NCBI GenBank assembly: GCA_029216955.1
Contig: JANAVB010007000.1
Span: 1,999,118 to 2,063,117 of the forward strand
DNA: 64,000 nucleotides
Origin: Iris pallida
Lineage: Eukaryota > Streptophyta > Magnoliopsida > Asparagales > Iridaceae
Direction: 5' to 3'
Part shown: one piece after another, positions 45,481 through 56,349 of the stretch
How the letters are laid out: each line of letters opens with the position of its first letter
Numbering within the stretch: position 1 is the first letter of the stretch
Notes under the pieces: model-generated
What the model was told of the DNA's origin: nothing
Database searches by the model: none
Seen by the model: the letters and a program-made list of their open reading frames with translations, nothing else
Program-made: the position numbers and the translations under genes

Positions 45481-47746
45481 ATGGAACATCATCAACCTTC
45501 AAAGAAGAGAGTGAGACCTATAACTTCATTTTTTCAAAGATTAGGAGCTGCTGAAACATCAAGTCAAACACCTAATGTTTCTAATGAAGAAACTGCGGTA
45601 CCAAGCTTACAACCATCTCCTCTGAATCCTCAAACGCATGATTTTGATTCTATTCCTATTGAAAGGGATCCGGGATTGCGTATTCCAATTTGGAAACAAC
45701 CTGTTGATCAACGTGACGATATTAGAAGAGCTTATATTAAAGTGGGGCCATATCAACCTGAACTTCATGAATATCCACGAACTCAATTCGGCAACCAATT
45801 TCGGAGATTCAAATACTCTTGGTTCCAACAATTTTCATGGTTAGAGTATTCTCCTTCAAAAGACTTGGCATTTTGTTTTCCATGCTTCCTCTTTCAAGGT
45901 AATACATCAAATCGGGTGGCATTCACAGTTCAAGGATTTAAAAGCTGGAAGAGGATAAATGATGGAGATAATTGTGCATTTTTGAAACATGTAGGAGAGC
46001 CCACTTCACCACATAACAATGCACTTAGAGGTATACAAGATTTGGCAGATCCAAATCGACACATTAACATTGTAATGAATGCTCAAAGTTCTGAAGAAAT
46101 TCAAAAGAATAGGTTACGGCTTAAGGCTACCATTGAGAGCGTTCGTTGGCTTGCATTTCAAGCTTGTGCTTTTAGAGGCCATGATGAGTCTCCTGGTTCG
46201 AGAAACCGTGGAAATTTTATTGAACTGGTAAAAATGATGGCAAAATTTAATGTTAATGTTGCAGATACAGTCCTTGAAAAAGCTCCAGAGTATGCAAAAT
46301 ATGCTTCACCAGATATTCAAAAGGAGATGTTGGGCATTCTTGCCGATAGAGTGAGAACTAAGATCCGTGCAGAGGTTGGAGAGGCAAAATTCTGTATTCT
46401 TGTTGACGAAGCAAGGGATGAGTCTAATAAAGAACAGATGGCTATAGTTTTGAGATTTGTTGATAGTCATGGTTTTGTGCGAGAGCATTTTTTTGAGATT
46501 GTTCGTGTTCCAGATACCGCTGCATTGACTCTGAAGGAAAATATATCTCAAGTACATGCTTTTCACAATTTGGATATATAAAATATACGAGGTCAAGGAT
46601 ATGATGGTGCTAGTAATATGCGAGATGCATGGAATGGACTGCAGGCCAAGTTTCTTGAAGAAAATCCATATGCATATTATATACATTGTTTTGCCCATCG
46701 CCTACAGTTAGCTTTGGTTGCGGATGCTAATGATGAAACTTCTGTTTGGCTATTCTTTTCAAAACTAACGTCCATTGTTAACCTTGTAGGAGCTTCTCCT
46801 AAACGTCTTACCGAATTACTATCTGCTCAAGTTGTTGAAATTGCAGATATGATAGCTAATGGTGAACGTGCGACTGGTAGAGGGGCCAATCAAATTGGTA
46901 CTTTGCATCGAGCCGGAACCACTCGGTGGAGCTCTCATTTTAATTCTATTTGCAGCTTGATAGATATGTATGATGCAACTTGCAAAGTTCTTGCAAAAAT
47001 GGTTGAGGAGGGGTCTTCAAACTCTATACGCGGGGAAGCTGCTGGTGCTTTGATGGCGTTGAAATCCTTTGACTTTGCATTTATCTTGAATTTGATGAGC
47101 AAGATTATGGGCATCACTGATTTGCTTTGTCGTGACTTACAACACAAATCTCTCGATATTTTAAATGCTATGAATATGGTCTCCCTTGCAAAGGAACTCT
47201 TGAAGACTTTAAGAGCAGATGGGTGGGATTCTCTCTTTATGCAAGTGGAATTATTTTGTAATAAGAATGACATAGATATGCCTGACATGTGTGCTCCTTA
47301 CAAAGTGGCTACTCGTCGTTCTTCGCAAATCACTGATATGCATCATTACTACTTTGATATTTTCAACAATGTGGTTGATTATCAGCTATCAGAGTTAAAT
47401 AAGAGATTTCCCGAAGAGACAATGGAACTTCTTACCCTCAGCTCTGCTTTAGAACCCGGTGATAACTATAAATCATTTAAAGTTGATGATATTTGTAGTC
47501 TCGCCGAGAAATTTTATCCTCATGATTTCAGTTTGCAAGAGCTTCGTAATTTGAGATGTCAGCTACAATTCTATGAACTCGATATCCCCAATCATCCAAA
47601 ATTTATGAATATGTCCAGCATCTCAGAATTATGTCGAGGGCTATTTGAAACAAACAAGTGCAAGAATTACTATCTCATCGATAGATTGATTCGTCTTATA
47701 CTAACCCTTCCTGTTTCCACAGCAACTACAGAACGAGCTTTCTCGG
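45481..47746 (+). pseudogene. hAT-type (ZMYM1/DUF4371-like) transposase, broken
   Basis: This is a domesticated-looking or transposon-borne hAT transposase. It has a lysine-rich start, a TTF-type zinc-finger region (FSWLEYSPSKDLAFCFPCFLF, about residues 118-138), then the DUF4371 region with LADRVRTKIRAEVGEAKFCILVDEARDESN. The motif RGQGYDGASNMRDAWNGLQ follows, and the C-terminal dimerisation region begins with LILTLPVSTATTERAFS. One frame runs throughout with a single TAA at 46579-46581, where relatives have a sense codon (LDI*NIRGQGYDG). The C-terminus is cut at 47746 by the LTR of element C, removing the rest of the hAT dimerisation domain. A TTTTAG just before the ATG could be an intron acceptor. 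Confidence 0.88.
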
Positions 47747-50700
47747 TGTCACCCCCAGTTTTTCAAATTTGGGGTATTTTTGTCATTTTCAAGTTTAATA
47801 ATATTTTAGGAATTTTATGTGATTTTATATGATTTTTAGGAATTTATTTGAGTCGGTTTGAATTTTATCCAATTCGGACCCAATTTGGAGACCCGGGTAG
47901 CCTGGACCCTAGTGGGACCCCCATACTAGCTGGGCTTAGCCCATGTACCATCATAAATAGGCTAAAAATTATTAACCTATTTTCCATGACTTAATTAGTC
48001 ATTTTAGAGGCTTAATTAGTCGTTTAGAATCGAACCGAATCAAACCGAACCAACTCGAATTGGATTTGAACCCAAACCAAGCTTAAAGGGTTATGGGCTA
48101 TTGGATCCCAACCCAATAGCCCTTGGAAGAGTGGCCGGCCATGTAAACCCCCCCTCCTCTCTTTCTTCTTCACTAAGTCACCCACTTCTTCTTCTTCCAA
48201 AATATCTTCTTCCTTCAAGCTCTCTCTCTCTCAATTAGGTTTGTCCATAACTCCTCCATTTAATTCTCCTTTTCATTTTTCTCAATTACATTAAATATAG
48301 AGGATAACATTCTCTACACCTTGCCCCCTATTTGTAGGCTTCTCCCTAAAATTTTGATTAGTGTTTATTTAGAGTTTTGTAGATTAAATGGTATGTATAT
48401 ATATATATATGTAAATATATATGTGTATATATGTATGTATGTATTATATGTATTTGTGTGTGTGTGTGTGTGTGTAGAGAGTGGTGGAAGTGAGAGAATG
48501 GTGGTGGTGGTGTATGAGTGAGAGTAGTGGTGGAGTTGTCATGTGTGTGTGTGTGTGTATGTGGTTATATACATATACATAAGTATTATATATGGTTGTG
48601 TGTATATATATGTATTTATATGTGTGTGTGTGTTTATATGTATACGTGGTCGTGTGTGTGTGTTATATATATAGGTAGAGGGATGGATAGATATATATAT
48701 ATATATATATGTATATATAGATAGAGATATATATAGGATTGATATGTATATACATAGAGGGTCGAGAGGGAAAGAAGTAGTGCCAGCAGCAGCAGCTGCA
48801 GGACTGCAGCAGCAGCAGCAGTCTTAAGCAGTAGCAGCAGCAGCTTAAGCAGTAGGAGGGGCAGCGTAGGGGCAGCCATAGCAGGATTTGGACTGCCACA
48901 GTGGCGACAGTCCTAGTTCTGCCAGGAACACAACAGCCCCCCCTCTATGGCCTTAAGCCTAAACCCCCCCCCCCCCCCCCTTTTCACCTAGTATATATAT
49001 ATATATATAGATATATATATATAAGTATTATATATGGTTGGAATCGTAGAGAAGAGTAGAAAAAGATTATGAAATGAGAAATTCGAAAAGGATTTGAGGT
49101 TGGGAGGAAAGATTGAAAGAAGTTGGAAGAATAGGAAAAAGGCTAGAATAGAAAAGGGGAAAAAACCGAGTTAGAGGGCGAAACGGAGTTCGGAGTATCC
49201 GATTGAGTTGAAACTTGGCGTGGGGTATGAATACGTGATTTAGATTTTGCGGGTAAGCTCCCGGGTGGAAATCGGGGTCGTAGGGCGCCGGTATCGCGCC
49301 GTGTCAGCGCGTATCTCAAAATACTTGAGATATCTGCAACGGGCCGTATCGTGGACTGGATGCCCGCGTTACCCAAGTATTTTGGTAGATATTATATGTA
49401 TAGGATAGTACCATACTACCCTAGGGAGATCGGGTCAAAATAACGAGCGTAGGTGGGTTAACTAGCTAGTCGCCGAAGGGTAAAATTTGGCCTTTTTAAG
49501 GCTAAAATAGGAATTTGGCCTACGGCCGAGAAATTGAGTTTGAAGTCCAAGATGGACTTCGATATAGGTTGTATAGGTTGGTAATGGGTAGAAATAGTCG
49601 TCTAAACCTAGTTTTGACTCCGGTTGACCACGGTTGACTTTTTAGGCTAAAAGTCAACTAAGGGTCAACACTTTACCCAATTTGGTCCCAAATTCCATCC
49701 AACTTGGACCGTTGACTAAAAATCAACTATTAGTCACCAGTAACCTAGAGTTGACCTAGTGTTGACCTCGAGTTGACCAGAATTGACCCGTTGACCAAAA
49801 GTCAACGTTAAACCAGTTTTTGACCTAGATTGATCCGGTTTAACTTCTAATGTTCTTCCATGACCAAGATTGACCCGACTAGGCATGTCTTGACCTAGGA
49901 TGACTAAATAGGGTTTATTTTGATTTAACTTTACTTCCTGAACTTAGTATTGATACGTCTTGTTCTCTATAGGTCCTCGAGACGCTGCATTTGCTCCGAT
50001 TGACGTACCATATCATATTTCAGGCGAGTACATTCTCTGACACTTTTCCAATTTATGCTGACTGATATAATCCATGTAATTAGTGTAGATATGCTTGTTC
50101 TCGACACATTGGTCACACGGGTTGGTATTCATGGATCCCGACATGAGGTGTTATTCCTTGTTGTCTTGGTATGTCTTGTGCAAGCCCCCTTGTAGTTCTT
50201 GTGCAGTACATGGACGCCGATTCTCGAGGAGACTAGCTTCCTTCTCGTAGAATCCCGTGTCGTGACGTGTCTTGTTTGGATCCACTCTACCAGTCGGGGA
50301 CGGGGAGTATTAGTGTAGACATGTGGTCATTATCCACCTTGTTACTCTTGTAGACCTTGTGAGTGTTAATCATACACTCCACGTATGATTAACCAGGCCA
50401 GTAGACCTTGTGCAAGACCCAAGCCGGCCACATGTTGTAGCTAGTATTCACACACCTAGATATATGATTCTCGATTCTTGTACATGCCATGATCAGTTTA
50501 CTTGCCTTATTCTAGCTTCAGTTTTACAGCTTACCTTGCCATGATTCTCACATGTACATTCCATGATTTTCTTGTATATACTCTCTATTTACAGATTATA
50601 GCTTTTGTCATATCTTGTGAAATGTTGTTAGTGGATTGTACTCGTTCCATCCTGACAGGATATGTTGAAAATATTACAGATGCAGATGAGGGAGACTACT

Positions 50701-51169
50701 GTACCTACTACGGTCCGGATGACGTAGTGGGAATAGACTTGGAGACTTTGGTCCAGCAGGGGTTAGCTCCGCCTGACGAGACCCTACCCATTACTTAGTT
50801 AGTGTAGGTCTTTTGTACTGGACATTGTCTCCAGCCACTTTTGAGACTGTATTACATTTTGGACTGTACTAGAGACTTGGACTGTATATATTCTTTGTGT
50901 CTGGACTTGACAGGTTATTATTATTTTATCGTCTTGTTGTCTTTACATTTCAGTCTTTACTTTGTTATCTTAGAGTCGTGATTGAGTACTCGTATATATA
51001 TATTCATTGCTTGTCCTCCGTTCGGAGTTGACCATGGACTTGACAGGTTTTTGTTATATATATATAAACTGTTTAGAAGTAGAAAATCCACAGCGTTCCA
51101 CGCCGATTTTTCGGTGAGGGCTGGGCGTTGTCGCGTCACGTGCCCTTTTAGCGGGTGCGGGTCGTGATA
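47747..51169 (+). repeat. 5' LTR of element C
   Basis: It starts TGTCACCCCCAG and ends GGTCGTGATA, where the 3' LTR has GTGACA. It contains microsatellites (TA/TG runs 48390-48720), CAG-rich sequence near 48785-48845 and a 17-C run at 48964-48980. No supported gene. Confidence 0.95.
49612..49896. repeat. TTGAC(C) cluster in element C 5' LTR
   Basis: About 15 TTGAC or GTCAA pentamers in 285 bases, many in the full W-box-like form TTGACC. The copy in the 3' LTR is at 58208-58492. Confidence 0.7.
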
Positions 51170-51429
51170 CGTTTTAGTGGTGGCCCATGCAGGTCAGAAG
51201 TCGCAATTAGTGCGATGTCGTAGCGGCACTCGTCTTAGAGTGTTGACTACGAGCCTGTGTTACACATAGGTGGTAGTAGGCTAAGAGTGCTCAATCACAG
51301 TAGGATCTTTCCTTGCTTATCTTGCTTATCGTCTTTGATATTGATTTACTGCATTCTAGCTGTCCTCCCTTGATATTGCCTTCATGTGCCATATTGATAT
51401 CTTCTTTTCAATTTGTCTCCAGGATAGTT
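51170..51429 (+). promoter_or_regulatory. Leader of element C with post-LTR box
   Basis: GTGGCCCATGCAGGTCAGA at about 51179-51197 begins some 10 bases past the LTR end and recurs after the LTRs of A, B and N. It occupies the primer-site position but is not the usual tRNA-Met complement. TTTGTCTCCAG just before the gag ATG looks like a splice acceptor. Confidence 0.55.
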
Positions 51430-54400
51430 ATGACTCACTCTCCTGGCGAGGAGCACGGGGAGACGGAGAGGTCTGCCACCTCTGGCGGACAGGCTCCGGT
51501 CACCTCCCCTGCAGACGGGACTTCTGTTGGAGCTCTCGGAGGTACTCCTCCAGCTACCTCGATGACAGTTCCTGGGGTCATTGCGGGTACTCTTCCCGCA
51601 GTGCCCGGGGCCACGACGGGAGCAGTCGGGGGCGTTCTTCCTCCTCCTGTGCAGCGGATTCCTCCGCCAGTTGCAGGCTTACTTCCACCTCCACCTCCTC
51701 TGCCTACGGATATGGGGCAGATGCTTACCTTCCTCCAGCAGATACTGGAGACTCAGAGAGCCCAGACCGAGGCTCAGCAGAGGCAGACAGACGCGATGCG
51801 TCAGGGCATGGAGGATGCCCATCAGTTGGCCCTTGCAGCCGTGGAGCAGAGGGCTCCTCATTTGGGGACGCGATCGAGGTACGGGGACATCCAGGACTTC
51901 AAGAAGCTCGGGCCCCGTGACTTTAGCGGGACCGAGGGCGTGGTCTACGCGGACGATTGGCTCGAGGATATCGAGCGGCAGATGAGGGCCTGCCGCCTGG
52001 CAGAGGACCTGAGGGTCGAGGCGGTAGGTTTGCAGTTGCTAGATATTGCGCGCACTTGGTTCAGAAACGAGCCAGCCCTAGCTGGAGAGGGCCGTACTTG
52101 GGCAGAGTTCACGCTCCTCTTCAGGGAGAAGTTCTTTTCCCCCACGGACAAGATTGACCTGGTGCGGCAGTTCCAGGATCTGCAGCAGGGCAGTCTATCT
52201 GTGGAGGAGTACGCTGCGGAGTTCGGCCGTCTGAGCCGATATGCAGATTATATGGTTCGAGACCCGGAGATCAGGGCGAGCCGGTTCAGGGAGGGACTTT
52301 CTTGGGAGGTCAAGCACCTCATTCCCTCTTTCTATGAGACGTACACCCAGATCTATACGGAGGCCCGCAAGGTAGAGCGGGAGTGGGGCTTGAAGCCCAA
52401 GAGGGAGCGTGATCATTTCTCGAGAGCTTCTAGCAGCGCGGGGGCTGCTAAGCGCCCTCAGCTTCAGCATCGTTCTTTCCAGCATCACCAGCCGCAGGTT
52501 CAGACCCGAGCACCAGTTCAGCAGCAGGTGCAGCACACTCAGCCGAGGCAGGCACAGCATGGGGCTCCTTGCCACTTCTGCAGGAGGCCTGGTCACGTTT
52601 GGGAGGTTTGTCGGAAGAGGCTGGGCTTATGCCTCTACTGCGGGGAGGCTGGACATCAGTTGAGGGATTGTCCTGCGAACCCTCGCAGGGTGGCCCGTGG
52701 AGCAGTAGCAGCTCAGGGGGCACCGGCGAGAGTTCCTACAGTACAGCAGAGGGGTCCACTTCCGACTCAGCAGCAGCGGTTTGTTCAGCACCACCAGCAG
52801 CGGGGTGGTCAGGGTAGAGCCTTTGCTCTTGCAGCTGAGGAGATCGAGCCAGTCGCAGATGTAGTTGCAGGTTCGATTCTTCTTGATTCTTTTCCTGCCT
52901 TAGCATTGTTTGATTCAGGTGCTACGCACAGTTTTGTGTCAGTTTCTTTTGCACTTAGGCACAACATCATTGCTGAATATCTGGGTAGGACTTGCAAGAT
53001 TATGACTGGGAATGGCATCATCCTAGTTAATAATGTTTGCAAGGGGCGGAGAGTTTCCTTGAGAGGCCGGGAGCTAAGTGCGTGTTTGCTCGTAATGCCA
53101 CTTCCGAGTTACGATGTGGTACTCGGGATGGATTGGTTGAGCATGCACCACGCTAGCATCGACTGCAGAGGGGGCAGGATTCTATTTAGGCCGCCGGGAG
53201 AGCCGGAGTATGAGTTTTCCAGGGGTTCAGCGGAGTCAGGAGATGGTTTCTGCGGAGCGTTATTGGCGGGGCCGGTGTTGCCACATCCACTTATTGCTGA
53301 GTACTTGGATGTCTTTCCGGAGGAGCTGCCCGGGATGCCGCCAGATCGTGATGTTGAGTTCTCTATAGATCTAGTGCCAGGCGCCGAGCCTATCTCCCAG
53401 CACGTCTATAGAGTCAACAATAGCGAGTTAGCGGAGTTGAAGAAGCAGGTCGACGAGCTGGAGGACAAGGGCTTTATTCGATCTAGTTCTTCACCTTGGG
53501 GTGCGCCAGTTCTTTTCGTCCCCAAGAAGGATGGTACGGTACGTCTGTGTATTGATTACAGGGCGCTCAACAACCTTACCATCAAGAACAAGTATCCTCT
53601 GCCGAGGATTGATGACTTGTTCGACCAGTTGAGCGGCGCGAGGGTGTTCTCGAAGATCGACTTGCGTACTGGGTACCATCAGCTGAAGGTGAAGCGGGAT
53701 GACATTCCGAAGACTGCCTTTCGGACCCGCTATGGCCAGTATGAGTATACCGTCATGCCGTTTGGGTTGACCAACGCACCGGCGGTATTCATGAACTTGA
53801 TGAACAAGGTATTTCACCAGTACCTTGACAAGTTCGTGGTGGTCTTCACTGATGACATTCTCATCTATTCGAAGACACCAGAGGAGCACGAGGAGCACCT
53901 GAGGATTGTGTTGGACACTCTCAGGAGGGAGCAGCTGTACGGGAAGTTGTCCAAGTGCGAGTTCTTCTTGGATCGCGTGGAGTTCCTAGGCCATGTTGTC
54001 TCTGGCGAGGGGATTTCCGTGGATCCGAAGAAGATTTCTGCAGTAGAGTCCTGGTCGACGCCGAGCTCAGTAGCAGAGGTTCGGAGTTTTCTGGGTCTGG
54101 CAGGTTACTACCGGAGGTTCGTACAGGACTTTTCCAGGATTGCCCAGCCGATGACCCGCCTTACCAGGAAGGACGAGGAGTTTGTTTGGTCCGATGAGTG
54201 CCAGGCCGCCTTCAAGGAGTTGAAGGCGAGGTTGACTACAGCTCCTATCTTGACGCTGCCATCTGGATCAGGTGGTTATACGATCTATAGTGATGCTTCA
54301 GGACGGGGTTTGGGTTGTGTGCTTCAGCAGCACGGGAAGGTAATTGCCTATGCATCCAGGCAGTTACGTCCTCATGAGAGGAATTACCCTACCCACGATC

Positions 54401-56253
54401 TTGAGCTGGCAGCGGTCATCTTTGCTTTGAAGCTGTGGAAACACTATCTGTACGGAGAGCGAGTTGAGATCTATACAGATCACAAGAGCTTGAAGTACGT
54501 GTTTACCCAGAAGGAGCTGAATATGAGGCAGAGGCGATGGTTAGAGCTGATGAAGGATTTTGATATATCCTTGCAGTACCATCCGGGGAAGGCCAACGTG
54601 GTCGCGGATGCTTTGAGCAGGTATTCCGTGGCTATGTGTTTGACGATGGATCGTCACCTTCTGGCAGATCTGGAGAGCTTGGGCATAGAGGTGATAGTTC
54701 CTGGGTTCGAGGCGCAGATGTGGGGTCTGCAGGTGCAGTCGGAGCTGATGGACAGAGTCAGGGCAGCTCAGTTTGAGGATGAGGCTCTGAAGGTCATCAG
54801 GGAGCAGGTCCAGATGGGACTGTTGGAGGAGTTCTCTTTAGCAGGGGATGGGTCGTTGAGGCATGGTACCAGATTGTGCGTGCCGAGCGGAGGACTTCGG
54901 GAGGAGGTTCTTCAGGAGGCGCACCGTTCTCAGTACTCTATGCATCCGGGGGCCAACAAGATGTATAGGGACCTGAGACAGCATGTTTGGTGGTATGGCA
55001 TGAAGCGAGAGGTGGCTCAGTTCGTTGCGAGATGCTTAGTGTGCCAGCAGGTGAAGGCCGGGAGGCAGAGACCCGGTGGATTGCTCCAGCCACTCCCCAT
55101 TCCTGAGTGGAAGTGGGAGCATATCACTATGGACTTTGTATCTGGGCTTCCGCGCTCTCCAGGAGGGAAGGATGCGATTTGGGTCATTGTTGATCGATTG
55201 ACCAAATCGGCCCACTTTTTGTCTTTCAAGGTGGGTTTGTCGACGGAGAGGTTGGCCGAGATGTACGTGCGGCAGATAGTCCGATTACATGGGGTGCCAG
55301 TGAGTATAGTCTCGGATCGGGACAGCCGATTCACTTCCCACTTCTGGCGGAGTTTGCAGCTTAGCTTGGGCACATCGCTCAAGTTCAGTACAGCATATCA
55401 CCCCCAGACAGACGGGCAGTCGGAGAGGACGATTCAGACCCTCGAGGATATGCTGCGTACCTGTGTCTTGGACTTCGGGGGATCTTGGGAGGACCACCTT
55501 CACTTGGTAGAGTTTGCTTACAACAACAGCTACCAAGCCAGTATAGAGATGTCACCTTTCGAGGCTCTATACGGACGGAGGTGTCGTACTCCCTTGTCTT
55601 GGGATGATGTCGGTGAGAGGGTTTTGCTTGGCCCTGAGATGGTAGTAGATGCTGCAGAGAAGGTCAGGGTTATCAGAGATAGACTTCGGGTGGCGCAGGA
55701 TAGGCAGCGGCACTGGGCCGATAGCCACCGGAGACCATTGGAGTTCGAGGTATAGTCTAGATTTTTTTTCTAGTATTTGAGTCTGATTGTGATTGTTTTA
55801 GATAAGCTCTAAGTCTTGTTTTGTTCTTAGGTTGATGATCTTGTCTTTCTGCGGATTTCTCCGACGCGTGGCACGATTCGTTTTGGTGGCGGCGGGAAGC
55901 TTAGTCCACGATACATCGGACCATTCCGTATCCTGGACAGGGTCGGTGCAGTGGCTTACCGACTGGAGTTACCGTCTGCACTAGAGGGAGTGCACAGTGT
56001 GTTCCACGTGTCGCAGCTGAGACGGTACGTGGCAGATCCCAGTCACGTCTTAGACCACTCCGAGATCGTAGTGGGACCGACACTCAGCTACCCAGAGAAG
56101 CCGGTCGAGATCTTGGACCGAAGAGAGAAGGTGCTCCGGAACCAGGTCATTCCCTTGGTTCGCGTTGCATGGAGACACCACTCTCCAGGTGAGTCTACCT
56201 GGGAGAGGGAGGACGACATGCGGGAGCGATTCCCATATCTCTTCGAGCCTTGA
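51430..56253 (+). CDS. gag-pol: Element C Gag-Pol polyprotein with chromodomain (join 51430-55749, 55831-56253)
   Basis: ATG 51430 opens 1440 codons, and the second exon adds 140. Order: Pro/Gly-rich N-terminus; Retrotrans_gag (about 175-330); two CCHC knuckles at 381 and 401; protease DSGAT at 495; RT with FTDDILIYS (DD at 808); RNase H starting YSDASG (about 953); integrase HHCC zinc region and a DD35E core with D1235, D1296, E1332. Last comes the chromodomain [20 protein letters not shown] and onward to the stop at 56251. The RT box has FTDD rather than the more common FIDD. Chromodomains steer integration toward marked chromatin. No frameshift or stop is seen apart from those inside the predicted intron, so this element may be active. 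Confidence 0.92.
55750..55830 (+). other. Predicted 81-nt intron in element C pol
   Basis: Donor GTATAG, T-rich body, acceptor TTGTTCTTAG. It sits between the integrase C-terminal segment (RPLEFE) and [10 protein letters not shown], which are contiguous in related chromoviruses. Unspliced RNA would stop at TAG 55753-55755 and lose the chromodomain. Confidence 0.75.
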
Positions 56254-56312
56254 GGTAAATTCTTTCTTTTTCTTCCTTGTTCTGTTCATGATTGCTGTGT
56301 TAGCCCTCATTC

Positions 56313-56349
56313 AATTTCGAGGACGAAATTTTTTTAAGGTGGGTAGATT
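56313..56349 (+). promoter_or_regulatory. Polypurine tract of element C
   Basis: TTTCGAGGACGAAATTTTTT followed by AAGGTGGGTAGATT abuts the 3' LTR. The same sequence, slightly changed, precedes the 3' LTRs of elements B and N. Confidence 0.8.

Noticed and set aside
50502..50798. 98-codon open frame in both LTRs of element C (second copy 59098-59394) with an acidic C-terminus
   Set aside because: It has no ATG at its start and no known domain. It is the same in both LTRs only because the LTRs are young, so chance is the better explanation.
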